Positions 6,264-15,052 of a stretch of DNA of 64,000 nt are shown piece after piece. The stretch is from Actinopolymorpha singaporensis (GTDB lineage Bacteria; Actinomycetota; Actinomycetes; Propionibacteriales; Actinopolymorphaceae). The DNA lies in assembly GCF_900104745.1 (NCBI RefSeq), contig NZ_LT629732.1:930001-994000 (forward strand), read 5' to 3'. Below the pieces are notes generated by a model. That model was given only the letters and a program-made list of their open reading frames with translations, was not told where the DNA came from and did not search any database. Position numbers and translations under genes: made by a program. Each line of letters starts with the position of its first letter. Position 1 is the first letter of the stretch.

Positions 6264-8309
6264 CTACTGCCGGGTCGTGAAGTACTGCTCGGGGTTCGTC
6301 GGCCCGGGTTCGGGATAGTCGGACTCGATCATCATCGTCGGTACGTTGTGGAAGTCGTTGCGGACGATGCTGTATCCCTTCGGTGGGAGGCAGATGCCGA
6401 TCGCGTAGAACTGCTCTCGCGCCATCGCCACGACCTCGTGCAGCAGCCGGTTCTGCTCGTCGGCGTCGGCGGTGGCGGTCATCTGGTCGTACAGACTCAT
6501 CTGGCGGCGGACCGCCTCGGGTGGTTCCTCTCCGCCGGCACCGCGGGTCTGGTACCACTCCGCCCACGGGAGCGCGAAGTTCGACTCGTCGCGGTAGGGC
6601 ATGTAGTAGCGGGGTTCCAGGCGCGGGTCCATGCCTCCGACGTCTCCCTGCCAGACCACGGCGTCGAAGGTGTTCGCATCCTTGCGTTCGTAGAACAGGC
6701 TGCCGTCCTCGGCGTGGACGCTCATGTCGACACCGACCGCGCGCCAGTATCCCCGCACCAGGTCCATCACGTTGGCCCAGCCGAAACCGTAGTCCTGACT
6801 GGCGATCTCGACCACGAACCTGATCGGCGAGCCGTCCGGGCCGAGCCGGACACCGCTGCGGTCGCGTTCGCGGTAGCCGGCCCGGTCCAGGTGCTGGTTG
6901 GCGAGGCCGACGTCGTACTCGGTGTACTGCGTGGCCAGTTGCCTGTCGTAGAACGCCGACTCCGGTCGTGGCGCCGGTTGCGCAGGCGTGCCTTGACGCT
7001 GGTACGCCGCGACGATGATCTCCCTGCGGTTGATCGCATGGGACAGGCCGACCCGGAAGTCGCGGTTGCGGAAGATCTCGCGCTTCACCGGGTCCTTGTG
7101 GCACAGGTTCAACGAGATGATCGCGGTGTTCATGTTCGCGTTGACCATGTCGAGGAAGCGGTAGTGCCCCTTGTCCCGGCTGCGGGCAAGGACCGGCTTG
7201 TTGCGCAACGAGGTGATGGTGCGTTCCTGGAAGTCGAACTCGCCGTTCGTGGCCTTGAGCAACATCACTTCGGGGTCGGAGACGACGGAGTTGACGAACT
7301 CGTCGAGGTACGGAAGCTGGCTGCCGTCCGGATCGACCTTCCAGTAGTACGGGTTCCGGGTGGCCACGACCCGATCGCCGGTGCCCACCGCGTTGGTGAT
7401 GACCCACGCGTCGAGCGTCGGGAGCTCCGGATTGGCCCACCGGTCCCGCTTCGCGCCGAACAACGCCACCCAGTCGGTGAACTTCCCCTTCCTGGCAAGG
7501 CGATCCGCGTCCTCGGAGTACTTCTCGTGGAACTTCGACAGGTAGTGTCGTGGATGCTTCACCAGGTCCAGCCCGTACGCCTTGGTGGCCATCCGCTGCG
7601 CGAACAGCGCGTTCGGTTCGTCGAAGGTCACCTTGAAGCCGTACGTGTCGGTTCTGGAGATCCGGGCCGGGCGCCCGCCGGCGAGGTATGCAGCGGCGAG
7701 GACGGGTGAGATCTTCTTGTTCAGCAGCACATCCTCGTAGGCGAAGACGATGTCGTCGGCGGTGAACGGCTCACCGTCGGACCAGCGCATGCCCTCCCTT
7801 AGCCGGAAGGTGTACTCGGACGCGTCGGCGTTCACCTCGAACGACTCGGCGACCCCGGGCACGACCTGCTCCCTGTCGAACGTCCGGGCGCCGGGCCGCC
7901 ACCGCAGCAGCGGGTCGTAGCCGATGGTCCGGTCCAGCCACGCCGTGTCGGCTCCCAGCATGGCGGCGTGCCAGGTGCCGCCGTACCGCCCGATGCGTTC
8001 GGCGGGTTTGACCACGAGTGGCTTCTTCGGCAGGCGTCGCCTCACCGGCGGAAGCTTGCCCGCCTCGACCTGGCGGGCGAGCATCGGAGCCTCCGCGCCC
8101 TTGGCCTGCGCCGTCTTGCCGGCGTCTCTCTTCTTACCCTGCGGGCTGGTCGACAGCAGGCTGCAGCCGGTGCCCGACGCGCCCACCGCGAGAGAGACGG
8201 CGCACAACTCCAGCACTCGCCGCCGGGATGGCCTGTCCACCTGGTCGGTGCGATCGATTCGGTCGGTGCGGTCCTGAGCGTGCTGACTACCGTGCTGACC
8301 CCTTGCCAT
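6264..8309 (-). CDS. ABC transporter substrate-binding lipoprotein, family 5 (Tat-type signal)
   Basis: A 681-residue extracytoplasmic solute-binding protein of the dipeptide/oligopeptide (SBP_bac_5) family. The signal has a twin-arginine motif (SRRRVLEL), a hydrophobic stretch and a lipobox ending in GTGC. The mature part contains YTFRLREGMRWSDGEPFTADDIVFAYEDV and RNPYYWKVDPDGSQLPYLDE, both typical of large actinobacterial members thought to bind glycans rather than peptides. The ATG at 8309 follows a GGAG; 19 more in-frame residues upstream would destroy the signal. No permease or ATPase gene is adjacent. A LacI-type palindrome lies about 55 bp upstream, and the LacI gene is divergent. Confidence 0.85.
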   Translation of the reverse strand: MARGQHGSQHAQDRTDRIDRTDQVDRPSRRRVLELCAVSLAVGASGTGCSLLSTSPQGKKRDAGKTAQAKGAEAPMLARQVEAGKLPPVRRRLPKKPLVVKPAERIGRYGGTWHAAMLGADTAWLDRTIGYDPLLRWRPGARTFDREQVVPGVAESFEVNADASEYTFRLREGMRWSDGEPFTADDIVFAYEDVLLNKKISPVLAAAYLAGGRPARISRTDTYGFKVTFDEPNALFAQRMATKAYGLDLVKHPRHYLSKFHEKYSEDADRLARKGKFTDWVALFGAKRDRWANPELPTLDAWVITNAVGTGDRVVATRNPYYWKVDPDGSQLPYLDEFVNSVVSDPEVMLLKATNGEFDFQERTITSLRNKPVLARSRDKGHYRFLDMVNANMNTAIISLNLCHKDPVKREIFRNRDFRVGLSHAINRREIIVAAYQRQGTPAQPAPRPESAFYDRQLATQYTEYDVGLANQHLDRAGYRERDRSGVRLGPDGSPIRFVVEIASQDYGFGWANVMDLVRGYWRAVGVDMSVHAEDGSLFYERKDANTFDAVVWQGDVGGMDPRLEPRYYMPYRDESNFALPWAEWYQTRGAGGEEPPEAVRRQMSLYDQMTATADADEQNRLLHEVVAMAREQFYAIGICLPPKGYSIVRNDFHNVPTMMIESDYPEPGPTNPEQYFTTRQ

Positions 8310-8361
8310 GGTCGTCTCCAGAACAGGTCGGGACGAACAACGAGCGGGATAGCTGAGTTGG

Positions 8362-8373
8362 TGCAACGTTACA
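8362..8373. promoter_or_regulatory. Candidate LacI-family operator upstream of the solute-binding protein
   Basis: TGCAACGTTACA is a near-perfect palindrome centred on CG (one mismatched pair), in the style of LacI-family operators. It lies 53-64 bp upstream of the solute-binding protein ATG and about 160 bp from the lacI-type gene. The assignment rests on position and shape only. Confidence 0.45.
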
Positions 8374-8462
8374 CAGGTGGCGACACGGCTGAGCTCGTCG
8401 CTGTTCGCAATGACCGGAACAGGCCGAGGCCGGGCACGGAATCCCGGCCGAGTACGTGTCTA

Positions 8463-8474
8463 CTAAATCGTTAG
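8463..8474. promoter_or_regulatory. AT-rich CTAA-ATCG-TTAG palindrome upstream of LacI gene
   Basis: CTAA and TTAG flank ATCG in an unusually AT-rich patch 58 bp before the LacI-type start. It could be part of the promoter, an autoregulatory operator, or both. Confidence 0.35.
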
Positions 8475-8531
8475 ACTCCATGCGGTCGTCGATCCGTCGT
8501 TCGTAGCGCCGAGAGGACGTCGAGGAGGCTC

Positions 8532-9596
8532 ATGGACGCCGCGAAGGTGAGCCTGCGAGACGTCGCCAGACACGCGGGGGTCTCCCCGAGCACCGTCTCC
8601 AACGTGCTCAACGGCCGCGCGGGGCGAACCCGTCCGGACACGACCGAGCGCGTACGCCGAGCCGTCCGCGAGCTGGGTTACGCACCCAACCAGCTGGCCC
8701 GGCAGCTTCGCACCGGACAGGTCCGTACGATCGGGCTGATCGTCCCGTCGGTCGCCAACCCCTTCTGGGGGTTCGTGGCCCTGCGGGTCGAGCAGGCCGC
8801 TCGCGAGCATGGCTACCAGGTCCTGCTGTGCAACGCGGAACGCGACACCGAACGCGAGGTGCGGTTCGCGGAGACACTGCTCGACTCCGGCGTTCGCGGA
8901 CTGATCTTCGGTTCCTCACCGTTGTCGTTCGACCATCTCGGCCACCTCGACGGCCGTGGGCTGCAGGTGGTGGCGTTCGACCGCTCTCCGGCCGGTGTGA
9001 GCCCACTCGTGGTCGGCAGCGTGGAGATCGACAACGTGCTCGCGGCGCGCTTGGCGATCTCCCACCTGACCGGACTCGGGCACCGCAGGATCGGCTTCCT
9101 GTCCGGGCCGATCCGCACGGTCAGCCGGCGCGAACGCCTGGCCGGCTACCGGCACGCGCTCGCCGATGCGGGCATCACGCCCGACGACGACCTCGTGTGG
9201 GAGGGCTCGTCGGTGAGCACCTTCGGGGACGCGGAGAGTGCCGAACTCGGCCGGACCGGCGCGCACCAACTGCTCAGCATGCCGGCCAGGCCGACCGCGT
9301 TGTTCACCATCAACGACATGTACGCCCTCGGCGCGTACGCCGGCGCCCGCGACCTCGGCATCCGGGTTCCCGACGACCTGTCCGTGGTGGGCTTCGACGA
9401 CCTGCCGGTACTCGCGGAGGTCGCCACGCCGCCACTCACCACGGTGCGCCAGCCGCTCCCGCAGATGATGCGCACCGCCACCGCCCAACTGATCGGCCGG
9501 CTGGAAGGTGAGCGATCCGGTCCGCCCGACCACACCACGGCGACACCCGAACTGGTCGTACGGCAGTCCACTGCCAGGAGGGACCATCATGAGTGA
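8532..9596 (+). CDS. LacI-family transcriptional regulator
   Basis: A 354-residue LacI/GalR regulator. The N-terminal helix-turn-helix is SLRDVARHAGVSPSTVSNVLNG, and a hinge helix region ends near LARQLRTGQ. The periplasmic-binding-protein-like sensor begins TIGLIVPSVANPFWGF and includes HRRIGFLSGP and VPDDLSVVGFDDLP. Such proteins repress sugar-uptake and catabolic genes until a sugar binds. It overlaps the following dehydrogenase start by 8 nt and is divergent from the solute-binding protein-isomerase pair, so the four genes look like one regulon. Confidence 0.92.
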   Translation: MDAAKVSLRDVARHAGVSPSTVSNVLNGRAGRTRPDTTERVRRAVRELGYAPNQLARQLRTGQVRTIGLIVPSVANPFWGFVALRVEQAAREHGYQVLLCNAERDTEREVRFAETLLDSGVRGLIFGSSPLSFDHLGHLDGRGLQVVAFDRSPAGVSPLVVGSVEIDNVLAARLAISHLTGLGHRRIGFLSGPIRTVSRRERLAGYRHALADAGITPDDDLVWEGSSVSTFGDAESAELGRTGAHQLLSMPARPTALFTINDMYALGAYAGARDLGIRVPDDLSVVGFDDLPVLAEVATPPLTTVRQPLPQMMRTATAQLIGRLEGERSGPPDHTTATPELVVRQSTARRDHHE

Positions 9597-10557
9597 TGCG
9601 AAGGTGGCGCTGATCGGACTCGGCGCCATGACCCAACGAGTGCACCTTCCCTCGCTGGCATCGTTCCCAGACGTCAGCATCGTCGGCGCCTGCGACCTCG
9701 ACCGGCAGCGGCTGGACAGCGTCGCGGACCGCTACGGGATCGAGGGCCGCTACACCGACTACCGGCAGATGGTGGAGGACACCGCGCCCGACGGGGTGTA
9801 CGCGGTCGGGCAGCCTCACCTGATGTACGACGTCTGGGTCTGGTGCCTGCGACAGGGTCTCAACCTCTACGTCGAGAAGCCGCTCGGGCTCAGCCGCCAC
9901 CAGGCCGAGATGCCGGCCGCCCTCGCCGAGGAGAACGGCGCGATCACCCAGGTGAGCTTCCAGCGGCGTACCAGCCCGTTGCTGTCGAAGATGCGCGACG
10001 CCTGCCTCGAACGCGGCCCGATCGTGCATGCGGTGTGCGAGTTCTACAAGTGCGACCCGCAACCCTTCTGGTCGCCGCGCGACCGCATGCTCGACGACGG
10101 CGTGCACGTCATCGACACGTTGCGCTGGATCTGTGGTGGGGACGTCGAGAACATCGAGAGTCACTGCAAACGGATCGGCGTCCCCGACATCAACTGGTTC
10201 ACCGCCACCCTGCACTTCAGCACCGGCGCGACCGGAGTGCTGCTGTGCAACTGGGCCAGCGGGCGACGGGTGTTCCGGGTCCAGATGCACGCTCCGACGA
10301 TCGCCTGCGATGCCGATCCGGAAACCGGTGCGCAGTTGTACGCCGACAACCAGACCGAGCCCGCCGTGTACGACGCCCGCGCGGTGGCCGGCAGCGACGA
10401 ACTGTACGTTTTCGGCGGTTTCCGGGAGAAGAACCGGGAGTTCATCGACTCCCTTCTGGCCGGGAGGGAGCTGACGAGTTCGCCGTTCCGGGATGCCGTC
10501 AGGACGATGGAGGTCGCTGACCGGATTCTTGCCCAGGCCGCGCTGCGCGGTGACTGA
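9589..10557 (+). CDS. Gfo/Idh/MocA family oxidoreductase
   Basis: A 322-residue NAD(P)-dependent sugar dehydrogenase-like enzyme. The Rossmann motif is KVALIGLGAMTQRVHLPSL, the EKP motif is YVEKPLGLS, and the catalytic region DDGVHVIDTLRWICGG carries the family aspartate-x-x-x-histidine pattern. I chose the ATG at 9589, preceded by AGGAGGGA; the frame upstream of it is inside the LacI gene. It shares only family-level features with the dehydrogenase at 380-1486, so the two probably act on different substrates. The context suggests oxidation of the sugar taken up by the divergent solute-binding protein. Confidence 0.85.
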   Translation: MSDAKVALIGLGAMTQRVHLPSLASFPDVSIVGACDLDRQRLDSVADRYGIEGRYTDYRQMVEDTAPDGVYAVGQPHLMYDVWVWCLRQGLNLYVEKPLGLSRHQAEMPAALAEENGAITQVSFQRRTSPLLSKMRDACLERGPIVHAVCEFYKCDPQPFWSPRDRMLDDGVHVIDTLRWICGGDVENIESHCKRIGVPDINWFTATLHFSTGATGVLLCNWASGRRVFRVQMHAPTIACDADPETGAQLYADNQTEPAVYDARAVAGSDELYVFGGFREKNREFIDSLLAGRELTSSPFRDAVRTMEVADRILAQAALRGD

Positions 10558-10581
10558 CGGCCCGCGCGTTGGTTCGGGGCG

Positions 10582-11007
10582 CTACTCCTCGACGGGTGTA
10601 CGGGCGGCCCGGATGCGCGCGAGTTCGGCGTTCTGTTCGGCGGTGAACGCTCGCAGTACGCAGAACTCGTTGCCCTCCGGGTCGGTCATCACCACCCACG
10701 AGGCGTCCGGGTCCTGGCCGACGTTCGCCCGGGAGGCGCCCAACGACGCAAGCCGAGCCACCTCGGCTGCCTGGTCCTCCGGGCGCAGGTCGAGGTGCAA
10801 CCTGTTCTTGCCCGCCCTGGCGTCCGGGACACGCACGAACAACAGGTCCGGCGCCACGCCGTCCCAGATCGAGCCGGCGGGGGGTTCCAGGGCGACCTCG
10901 TCGGGAGTGTCGTGGGTACGCCGCCAGCCGAGCGCCGCCTCCCAGAACGCCGCCAGCCGGCCGGGATCTGCCGCGTCGACGACGACGCACTGAACGGTGA
11001 GAGCCAT
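10582..11007 (-). CDS. VOC-superfamily (glyoxalase/bleomycin-resistance-like) protein
   Basis: A 141-residue glyoxalase-like protein of the actinobacterial type that starts MALTVQCVVVDAADPGRLAAFWEAALGW. It contains RLHLDLRPEDQAAEVARL and ends with MTDPEGNEFCVL. It has two beta-alpha-beta-beta-beta modules that normally make a metal site; the specific substrate is unknown. The ATG at 11007 is preferred over an upstream in-frame start that adds a proline/arginine-rich leader. It is the last gene of a same-strand run behind the phosphotransferase and the truncated epoxide hydrolase. Confidence 0.8.
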   Translation of the reverse strand: MALTVQCVVVDAADPGRLAAFWEAALGWRRTHDTPDEVALEPPAGSIWDGVAPDLLFVRVPDARAGKNRLHLDLRPEDQAAEVARLASLGASRANVGQDPDASWVVMTDPEGNEFCVLRAFTAEQNAELARIRAARTPVEE

Positions 11008-11050
11008 CGGGTCATCCTGTGGGACGCGGGGCGGGCGACGCAAACCGAAT

Positions 11051-11149
11051 TCAGCAGGACTCGGGCTCTGGCCAGCGCGTCTGTGCCAGTCGCCGGCGCA
11101 GGTCGTCCAAGGCGAACTGTGGGATCTGGATGGTGAACGGCTCGATCAT
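11051..11149 (-). pseudogene. Epoxide hydrolase N-terminal fragment with intact ribosome-binding site
   Basis: A 32-codon frame begins MIEPFTIQIPQFALDDL and continues RRRLAQTRWPEPESC before a TGA. This is the hallmark start of the epoxide hydrolase N-terminal (EHN) domain; intact proteins run to about 380 residues with an alpha/beta-hydrolase domain, none of which follows. A strong GGAAGGAGG overlaps the TAG stop of the upstream phosphotransferase, 9 nt before the ATG, so the fragment may still be translated by coupling. It was too short for ordinary gene calling. Confidence 0.65.
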
Positions 11150-11158
11150 CGCCCGCGG

Positions 11159-12127
11159 CTACCTCCTTCCGTGATCGAAGTCGGCCAGGATGCGGCGCAG
11201 CCGGGCCACCGACCGGGGCGCGCCGGCGAGGTCACCGATGCGAACGTGATGCGCGGTGTGGCCGATCGCGTACATCATCGTGGACAGCGCCAGTGCCCGC
11301 CGAAACTCCGGGTCGTCGTTCGCCCACCGGCCGTGGCCGTCGACGATCGCCGCGAAGTCCTCGTCCTCGTTGAGCATCGAGGTCCGGGCCAGGTCCCCGA
11401 CGGCCGAACCGCCGTGCCAACCACCCCAGTCGATCATCGCGCTCACGTTGAGGTCGGCGTCGACGAACGCGTGGTCGGGACCGAGGTCACCGTGGCAGAG
11501 CACCGGTCGCTCCGGGGCGGTGGCATCCCAGGCCGTCGGCAGCAGGCCGATGATCTGGTCGACCTCCTCGTCGGTGAGGCCGGCCCGGACGAGTTCGGTG
11601 CGTTCACCGGCTCGCTCGTCGATGAAGCCGTTCCGCAACGAGGTCGGGTCCGGCCAGCGCCCCTCGCCGTCCGGGCGCCACGGGCCGGGCGTCGGCACGG
11701 AGTGGAGGAGCGCCAGTACGCGGCCCACGGCGGCCATCGCGCTTCGGCGTTCATTCCCGGTCAGCGAGGGCAGAAGCGCGGCGAGCGCGCGACCCGGCGC
11801 ACACGAGACCACCATCGCCTCGCGCTCACCCTCCTCCGTGTAAACGACCTCGGAGGCGAGTACGTCCGGCACGGGAACGCCGGCCGCGCGGGCCTGCTCC
11901 ATCGCCCACACCTCGTCGGTGTGGCCGTGGTCGCCGGCAGGCCTGATCCGGGGATAGACCACCCCGCCATCGTCGAGGCCGACGCGATACACCTCGTTGT
12001 CGTAGCCGCGTACGACTCGCTCGACCTCGACGACACAACGTCCTGTCGCGCGCTCGGCCAGGCCGACCACTACATGGCGCGGAACTTCGAAGCGTCCGTG
12101 CAGTTCACTCAGGAACGGGTTGGGCAT
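11159..12127 (-). CDS. Aminoglycoside phosphotransferase-like (APH) kinase
   Basis: A 322-residue APH/choline-kinase-fold protein. The catalytic loop is PVLCHGDLGPDHAFVD (Brenner-type HGDLxxxx, with histidine where the usual asparagine sits), and the metal-binding DxG-like motif is MIDWGGWHGG. The N-lobe holds a nucleotide-binding region around VRGYDNEVYRV. Such enzymes phosphorylate aminoglycosides, macrolides or small metabolites; resistance cannot be claimed from sequence alone. I prefer the start MPNPFLS at 12127; the frame extends to 12163. Its stop carries the ribosome-binding site of the epoxide hydrolase fragment. Confidence 0.75.
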   Translation of the reverse strand: MPNPFLSELHGRFEVPRHVVVGLAERATGRCVVEVERVVRGYDNEVYRVGLDDGGVVYPRIRPAGDHGHTDEVWAMEQARAAGVPVPDVLASEVVYTEEGEREAMVVSCAPGRALAALLPSLTGNERRSAMAAVGRVLALLHSVPTPGPWRPDGEGRWPDPTSLRNGFIDERAGERTELVRAGLTDEEVDQIIGLLPTAWDATAPERPVLCHGDLGPDHAFVDADLNVSAMIDWGGWHGGSAVGDLARTSMLNEDEDFAAIVDGHGRWANDDPEFRRALALSTMMYAIGHTAHHVRIGDLAGAPRSVARLRRILADFDHGRR

Positions 12128-12267
12128 CCGTCCATCAACGCAGCTCGGCCCGTCGCGACGCAATCCTTTTCCGGCTCACCCGAGCGAGCCTGGAAGACTT
12201 CGTCCCCACCGACCTCGCCAACGGGGTACTGCTCTGCAGAACGCACCGCGGCGAGGAGCACGCCCTC

Positions 12268-14115
12268 CTACGCGGGCTGGAGCTTGCCCTTGAACATCAG
12301 CAGGGTGGTGAAGTTGTCGGCGTACGGCGCGTTCAGCATGATCGGGTCACTGTCCGGCGGCCACTCCTTGACCCGCACTCCCTGCAGGGCAGGGTTGTTC
12401 CCGTAGCGTTCCTCGATCGGGATGATCGGGAGCAGCTCGTTGAACGCCCGGGCCGCGATCGCCACGTTCTGCCGCTGCTTCTGCTCGTCCAGCCCGGCGC
12501 CGGCCTCGTTGACGACCTTCTCCAGGTCGACCTTTCCGAACGCCTTGGTGTTCTGGGTCAGTGGGAACGCGATTCCCTTGCCTCCCTGGTTGGCGGCGAT
12601 CGGGATGTTGTGGGTGAAGAACGCGGCCACGAAGGAGAAGTGCGGATGCGGGGCACTGGACGCACCCCACCCCTGCATGGCGAACTCGAACCGCCCCTTG
12701 TCCAGGTCGATCGGCTGCTGGGTGAAGGTCACACCCCGCATGTTGAGCTGGATGCCGAAGCTCTTGAGCTGCCGGGCGATGCTCTGCGCCGCGGCCACGT
12801 AGTCGAAGTACTCCGCGGGATAGTTGATCTCGTAGGTGGCCGGCTTCCCCTGCGGCGTACGCCAGCTCCCGCCACGCCTGGTCCACCCCGCGGCCGTCAG
12901 TATCGACGCCGCCTTGTCCTGGTCGTGCTCGTAGTGGTTCAGCCGCGCCTGGTCGGCGTCCGACAGCCACTGCGGTACCAGGATGTCGGAGAATCCGGCC
13001 ATCAGTCGTACGGGCTTGTAGGAATCACCGCCGACCTCGGCGGCCAGTCGCCGGTCGATCGCGTGGGCGAGACCCTGCCGAGCCCGGACGTCCCTGAACT
13101 CCGGAAGCTTGTCCAGGTTGAGGAACAGGCCGCCGCCGGCGTAGGTCGGCGGGCGAATGATGCGGAAGCCCTTACTGATCAGTTCCTTCTCGGTGGCGGT
13201 CGGAAACCCGTGGGTCGCATAGTCGACGTTCTTGGCCAGCACCACCGGTGTGACGTCGGTCGTCTCGCCGTTGAAGACCGTGATCGTGTCGAAGTTGATC
13301 CGGTCCGCACCCCAGCCCTTCTCGTTCTTCCGCAGCGTGAGCTGGGCGTTGGTGATGCTGCCGAAGTCGTAGCGGAAAGGCCCGCTGGTGAGCACCTCCT
13401 TCTCCGGGTTCTTCGGCCGGTACGCCTGCACGTCCTCGTTGAGCTTCTTACCCTCAGCGTCGTCCAGGCTCCCGCCGCCGGAGAACAGCTCCGTGGCCCG
13501 CTTGGCGAAGCCGCCGTACATCGCGTGCGGGAAGACGGCCGCCCGCACCACGTACCGTTCGACCACCGTCGACGGGTTGTTCATGGTGAACACCACGGTG
13601 TGCTCGTCGGCAGCCTCCAGTTTGTTCACGAACTGCCACTCGGTCTGGCGCATAACCCGCCGGCACATGAAGGTGGACAGCACGTCCTGGCTGGTGATCG
13701 GCGAACCGTCGTTCCAGGTGAGCCCGTCCTTGATCGTGTACGTGAAGGTGCTGGCCTTCTCGTCGAAGCCCCACTTCTTGCCCAGCAGGGGCTCCCACTT
13801 CTGCTCCTTCCAGTACCACATCCCACCCGGAAGGAAGATCAGGTCGAGGTACATCCCGAGCCCGATGGAGTCGGTCACCCCCGACATCAGGTTGAAGTGA
13901 CCCTTCGGCGGGACCTGATACGGCCAGGCGCCGTGGAACTCCCGGGTCTTCCCGGACTTCCCGCCGCCCTTCCCGCGGCCGTCTGCGGCGCAGGCAGTCG
14001 TGGTGGCCGCTGCCGTCGTACCCACAGCGCCGAGTCCGAGGAGTTCCAGCAGACGACGCCGGGAGAGACGTCCACCTGGGCTACTCGCCATGTCAGTCAC
14101 AGGCACCGCCGGCAT
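12268..14115 (-). CDS. ABC transporter substrate-binding lipoprotein, family 5 (Tat-type signal)
   Basis: A 615-residue SBP_bac_5 protein. Its twin-arginine signal contains LSRRRLLELLGLGAVG and a lipobox cysteine in TTTAC. The mature protein has YTIKDGLTWNDGSPITSQDV and later GLAHAIDRRLAAEVGG, standard for the family. The ATG at 14115 starts only 2 nt after the stop of the PhyH dioxygenase; a second in-frame ATG at 14091 would also keep the signal. Coupling to a dioxygenase gene, with no permease in sight, suggests it delivers a compound that the dioxygenase helps degrade, sharing a transporter encoded elsewhere. Confidence 0.85.
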   Translation of the reverse strand: MPAVPVTDMASSPGGRLSRRRLLELLGLGAVGTTAAATTTACAADGRGKGGGKSGKTREFHGAWPYQVPPKGHFNLMSGVTDSIGLGMYLDLIFLPGGMWYWKEQKWEPLLGKKWGFDEKASTFTYTIKDGLTWNDGSPITSQDVLSTFMCRRVMRQTEWQFVNKLEAADEHTVVFTMNNPSTVVERYVVRAAVFPHAMYGGFAKRATELFSGGGSLDDAEGKKLNEDVQAYRPKNPEKEVLTSGPFRYDFGSITNAQLTLRKNEKGWGADRINFDTITVFNGETTDVTPVVLAKNVDYATHGFPTATEKELISKGFRIIRPPTYAGGGLFLNLDKLPEFRDVRARQGLAHAIDRRLAAEVGGDSYKPVRLMAGFSDILVPQWLSDADQARLNHYEHDQDKAASILTAAGWTRRGGSWRTPQGKPATYEINYPAEYFDYVAAAQSIARQLKSFGIQLNMRGVTFTQQPIDLDKGRFEFAMQGWGASSAPHPHFSFVAAFFTHNIPIAANQGGKGIAFPLTQNTKAFGKVDLEKVVNEAGAGLDEQKQRQNVAIAARAFNELLPIIPIEERYGNNPALQGVRVKEWPPDSDPIMLNAPYADNFTTLLMFKGKLQPA

Positions 14116-14117
14116 CG

Positions 14118-14924
14118 TCACGCCTCCGTCCGCGTCACGCGCTGGGCACGTCGCGCCCGGGCGGTCGTCTGTTGCCCGGCGCGCCACGGGTACTCCCGTG
14201 GCACCACCACCGGTTCGCGCGGCGTACCGCCGCCGACGATGTAGGCCCGGCGGTGGTCGTCGGAATGGTTGGCCGACGCGTAGTGCACGGTCCGGTTGGT
14301 GTGGATCGCCGCGCCGCCCGGTGGGAGCGGGCAGGCGACCGCGGCGGACACGTCGATCGTTCCGGGCACCACTTCCAGGCCGTGCACGCGCGAGTCGCCG
14401 CCGATCTGGCGGTGCGGCAGTACCTCACCACGATGGGAGCCGGGAATGAACTGCATGCAGCCGTTGTCGACAGTGGCTTCCTGCAACGGGATCCAGATGC
14501 TGAGCGAGCGGTACGTGTACGCCGGATCCCAGTACGCCTCGTCCTGGTGCCACGGTGTCTCGGCGCCATGGCGCGGCGGCTTGTTGATGGCGTGGTCACC
14601 GCCCATCGTCGCGGTCGGCCCGAGAAGTGCCGCGAGGACCGCCCGCACCCGCGCGACGGTCTCACTGCGCAGAAGCTCCGGTGCGTACTGCGACGGCTTC
14701 AGGATCTGCGGCAGCCTGGCCTCGCCGCCCTCCTCGTCCGCGCCGGCAAGGTCGAACTGGTCGCCGGCCGAACGCCCCGCTCGCTCGGCGAAGAGGCGGT
14801 CGTAGATGGCCCGCATACGCAGGACCTCGTCGGCGGAGATGAACGACTCCAGGGCGAGGAACCCCTGCTCGTGGTAGCGCTCGACCTCTTCCGTGGTGAG
14901 GATCGACTCGTTCGCATCAGCCAT
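14118..14924 (-). CDS. Phytanoyl-CoA dioxygenase (PhyH) family protein
   Basis: A 268-residue Fe(II)/2-oxoglutarate-dependent dioxygenase of the PhyH family. The metal triad is visible as H126-x-D128 in TPWHQDEAYWD and H214 in RTVHYASANHS; an arginine at 225-226 is positioned to bind 2-oxoglutarate. The double-stranded beta-helix core includes SIWIPLQEATVDNGCMQFIP. Bacterial members hydroxylate diverse small molecules, so the substrate is open. It is the first gene of a two-gene unit with the solute-binding protein, and twin 11-bp repeats lie about 85-115 bp upstream. Confidence 0.85.
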   Translation of the reverse strand: MADANESILTTEEVERYHEQGFLALESFISADEVLRMRAIYDRLFAERAGRSAGDQFDLAGADEEGGEARLPQILKPSQYAPELLRSETVARVRAVLAALLGPTATMGGDHAINKPPRHGAETPWHQDEAYWDPAYTYRSLSIWIPLQEATVDNGCMQFIPGSHRGEVLPHRQIGGDSRVHGLEVVPGTIDVSAAVACPLPPGGAAIHTNRTVHYASANHSDDHRRAYIVGGGTPREPVVVPREYPWRAGQQTTARARRAQRVTRTEA

Positions 14925-15007
14925 GCACCGACGGTAGTGACCATGTGGCGGAAGGGAACTCTCCTCTCTGGCCGCTACCGGCGATCATGCGACCGGCACC
15001 GGCGTAC

Positions 15008-15040
15008 CGTACGACCGAGACCAGCGTGTCGTACGACCGA
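15008..15040. repeat. Twin CGTACGACCGA direct repeat
   Basis: CGTACGACCGA occurs at 15008-15018 and 15030-15040, exactly 22 bp apart, two helical turns, upstream of the PhyH gene. The spacing suggests two regulator sites on the same DNA face. No regulator gene is adjacent on that side, so its owner is unknown. Confidence 0.4.
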
Positions 15041-15052
15041 ACACCGGCGCGG

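Noticed and set aside
5376-7709. 777-codon plus-strand frame over the isomerase and solute-binding protein
   Set aside because: Composition is valine/arginine/glutamate-rich shadow with no recognisable motif; both minus-strand genes are well supported.
11159-12127. Antibiotic resistance determinant
   Set aside because: The APH fold is clear, but the catalytic loop has histidine in place of the usual asparagine and many such kinases act on metabolites; no resistance claim is justified.
12164-12267. Plus-strand frame reading LTRASLEDFVPTDLANG in the gap before the phosphotransferase
   Set aside because: It looked coding-like, but I could not tie it to any family, start codon or ribosome-binding site.
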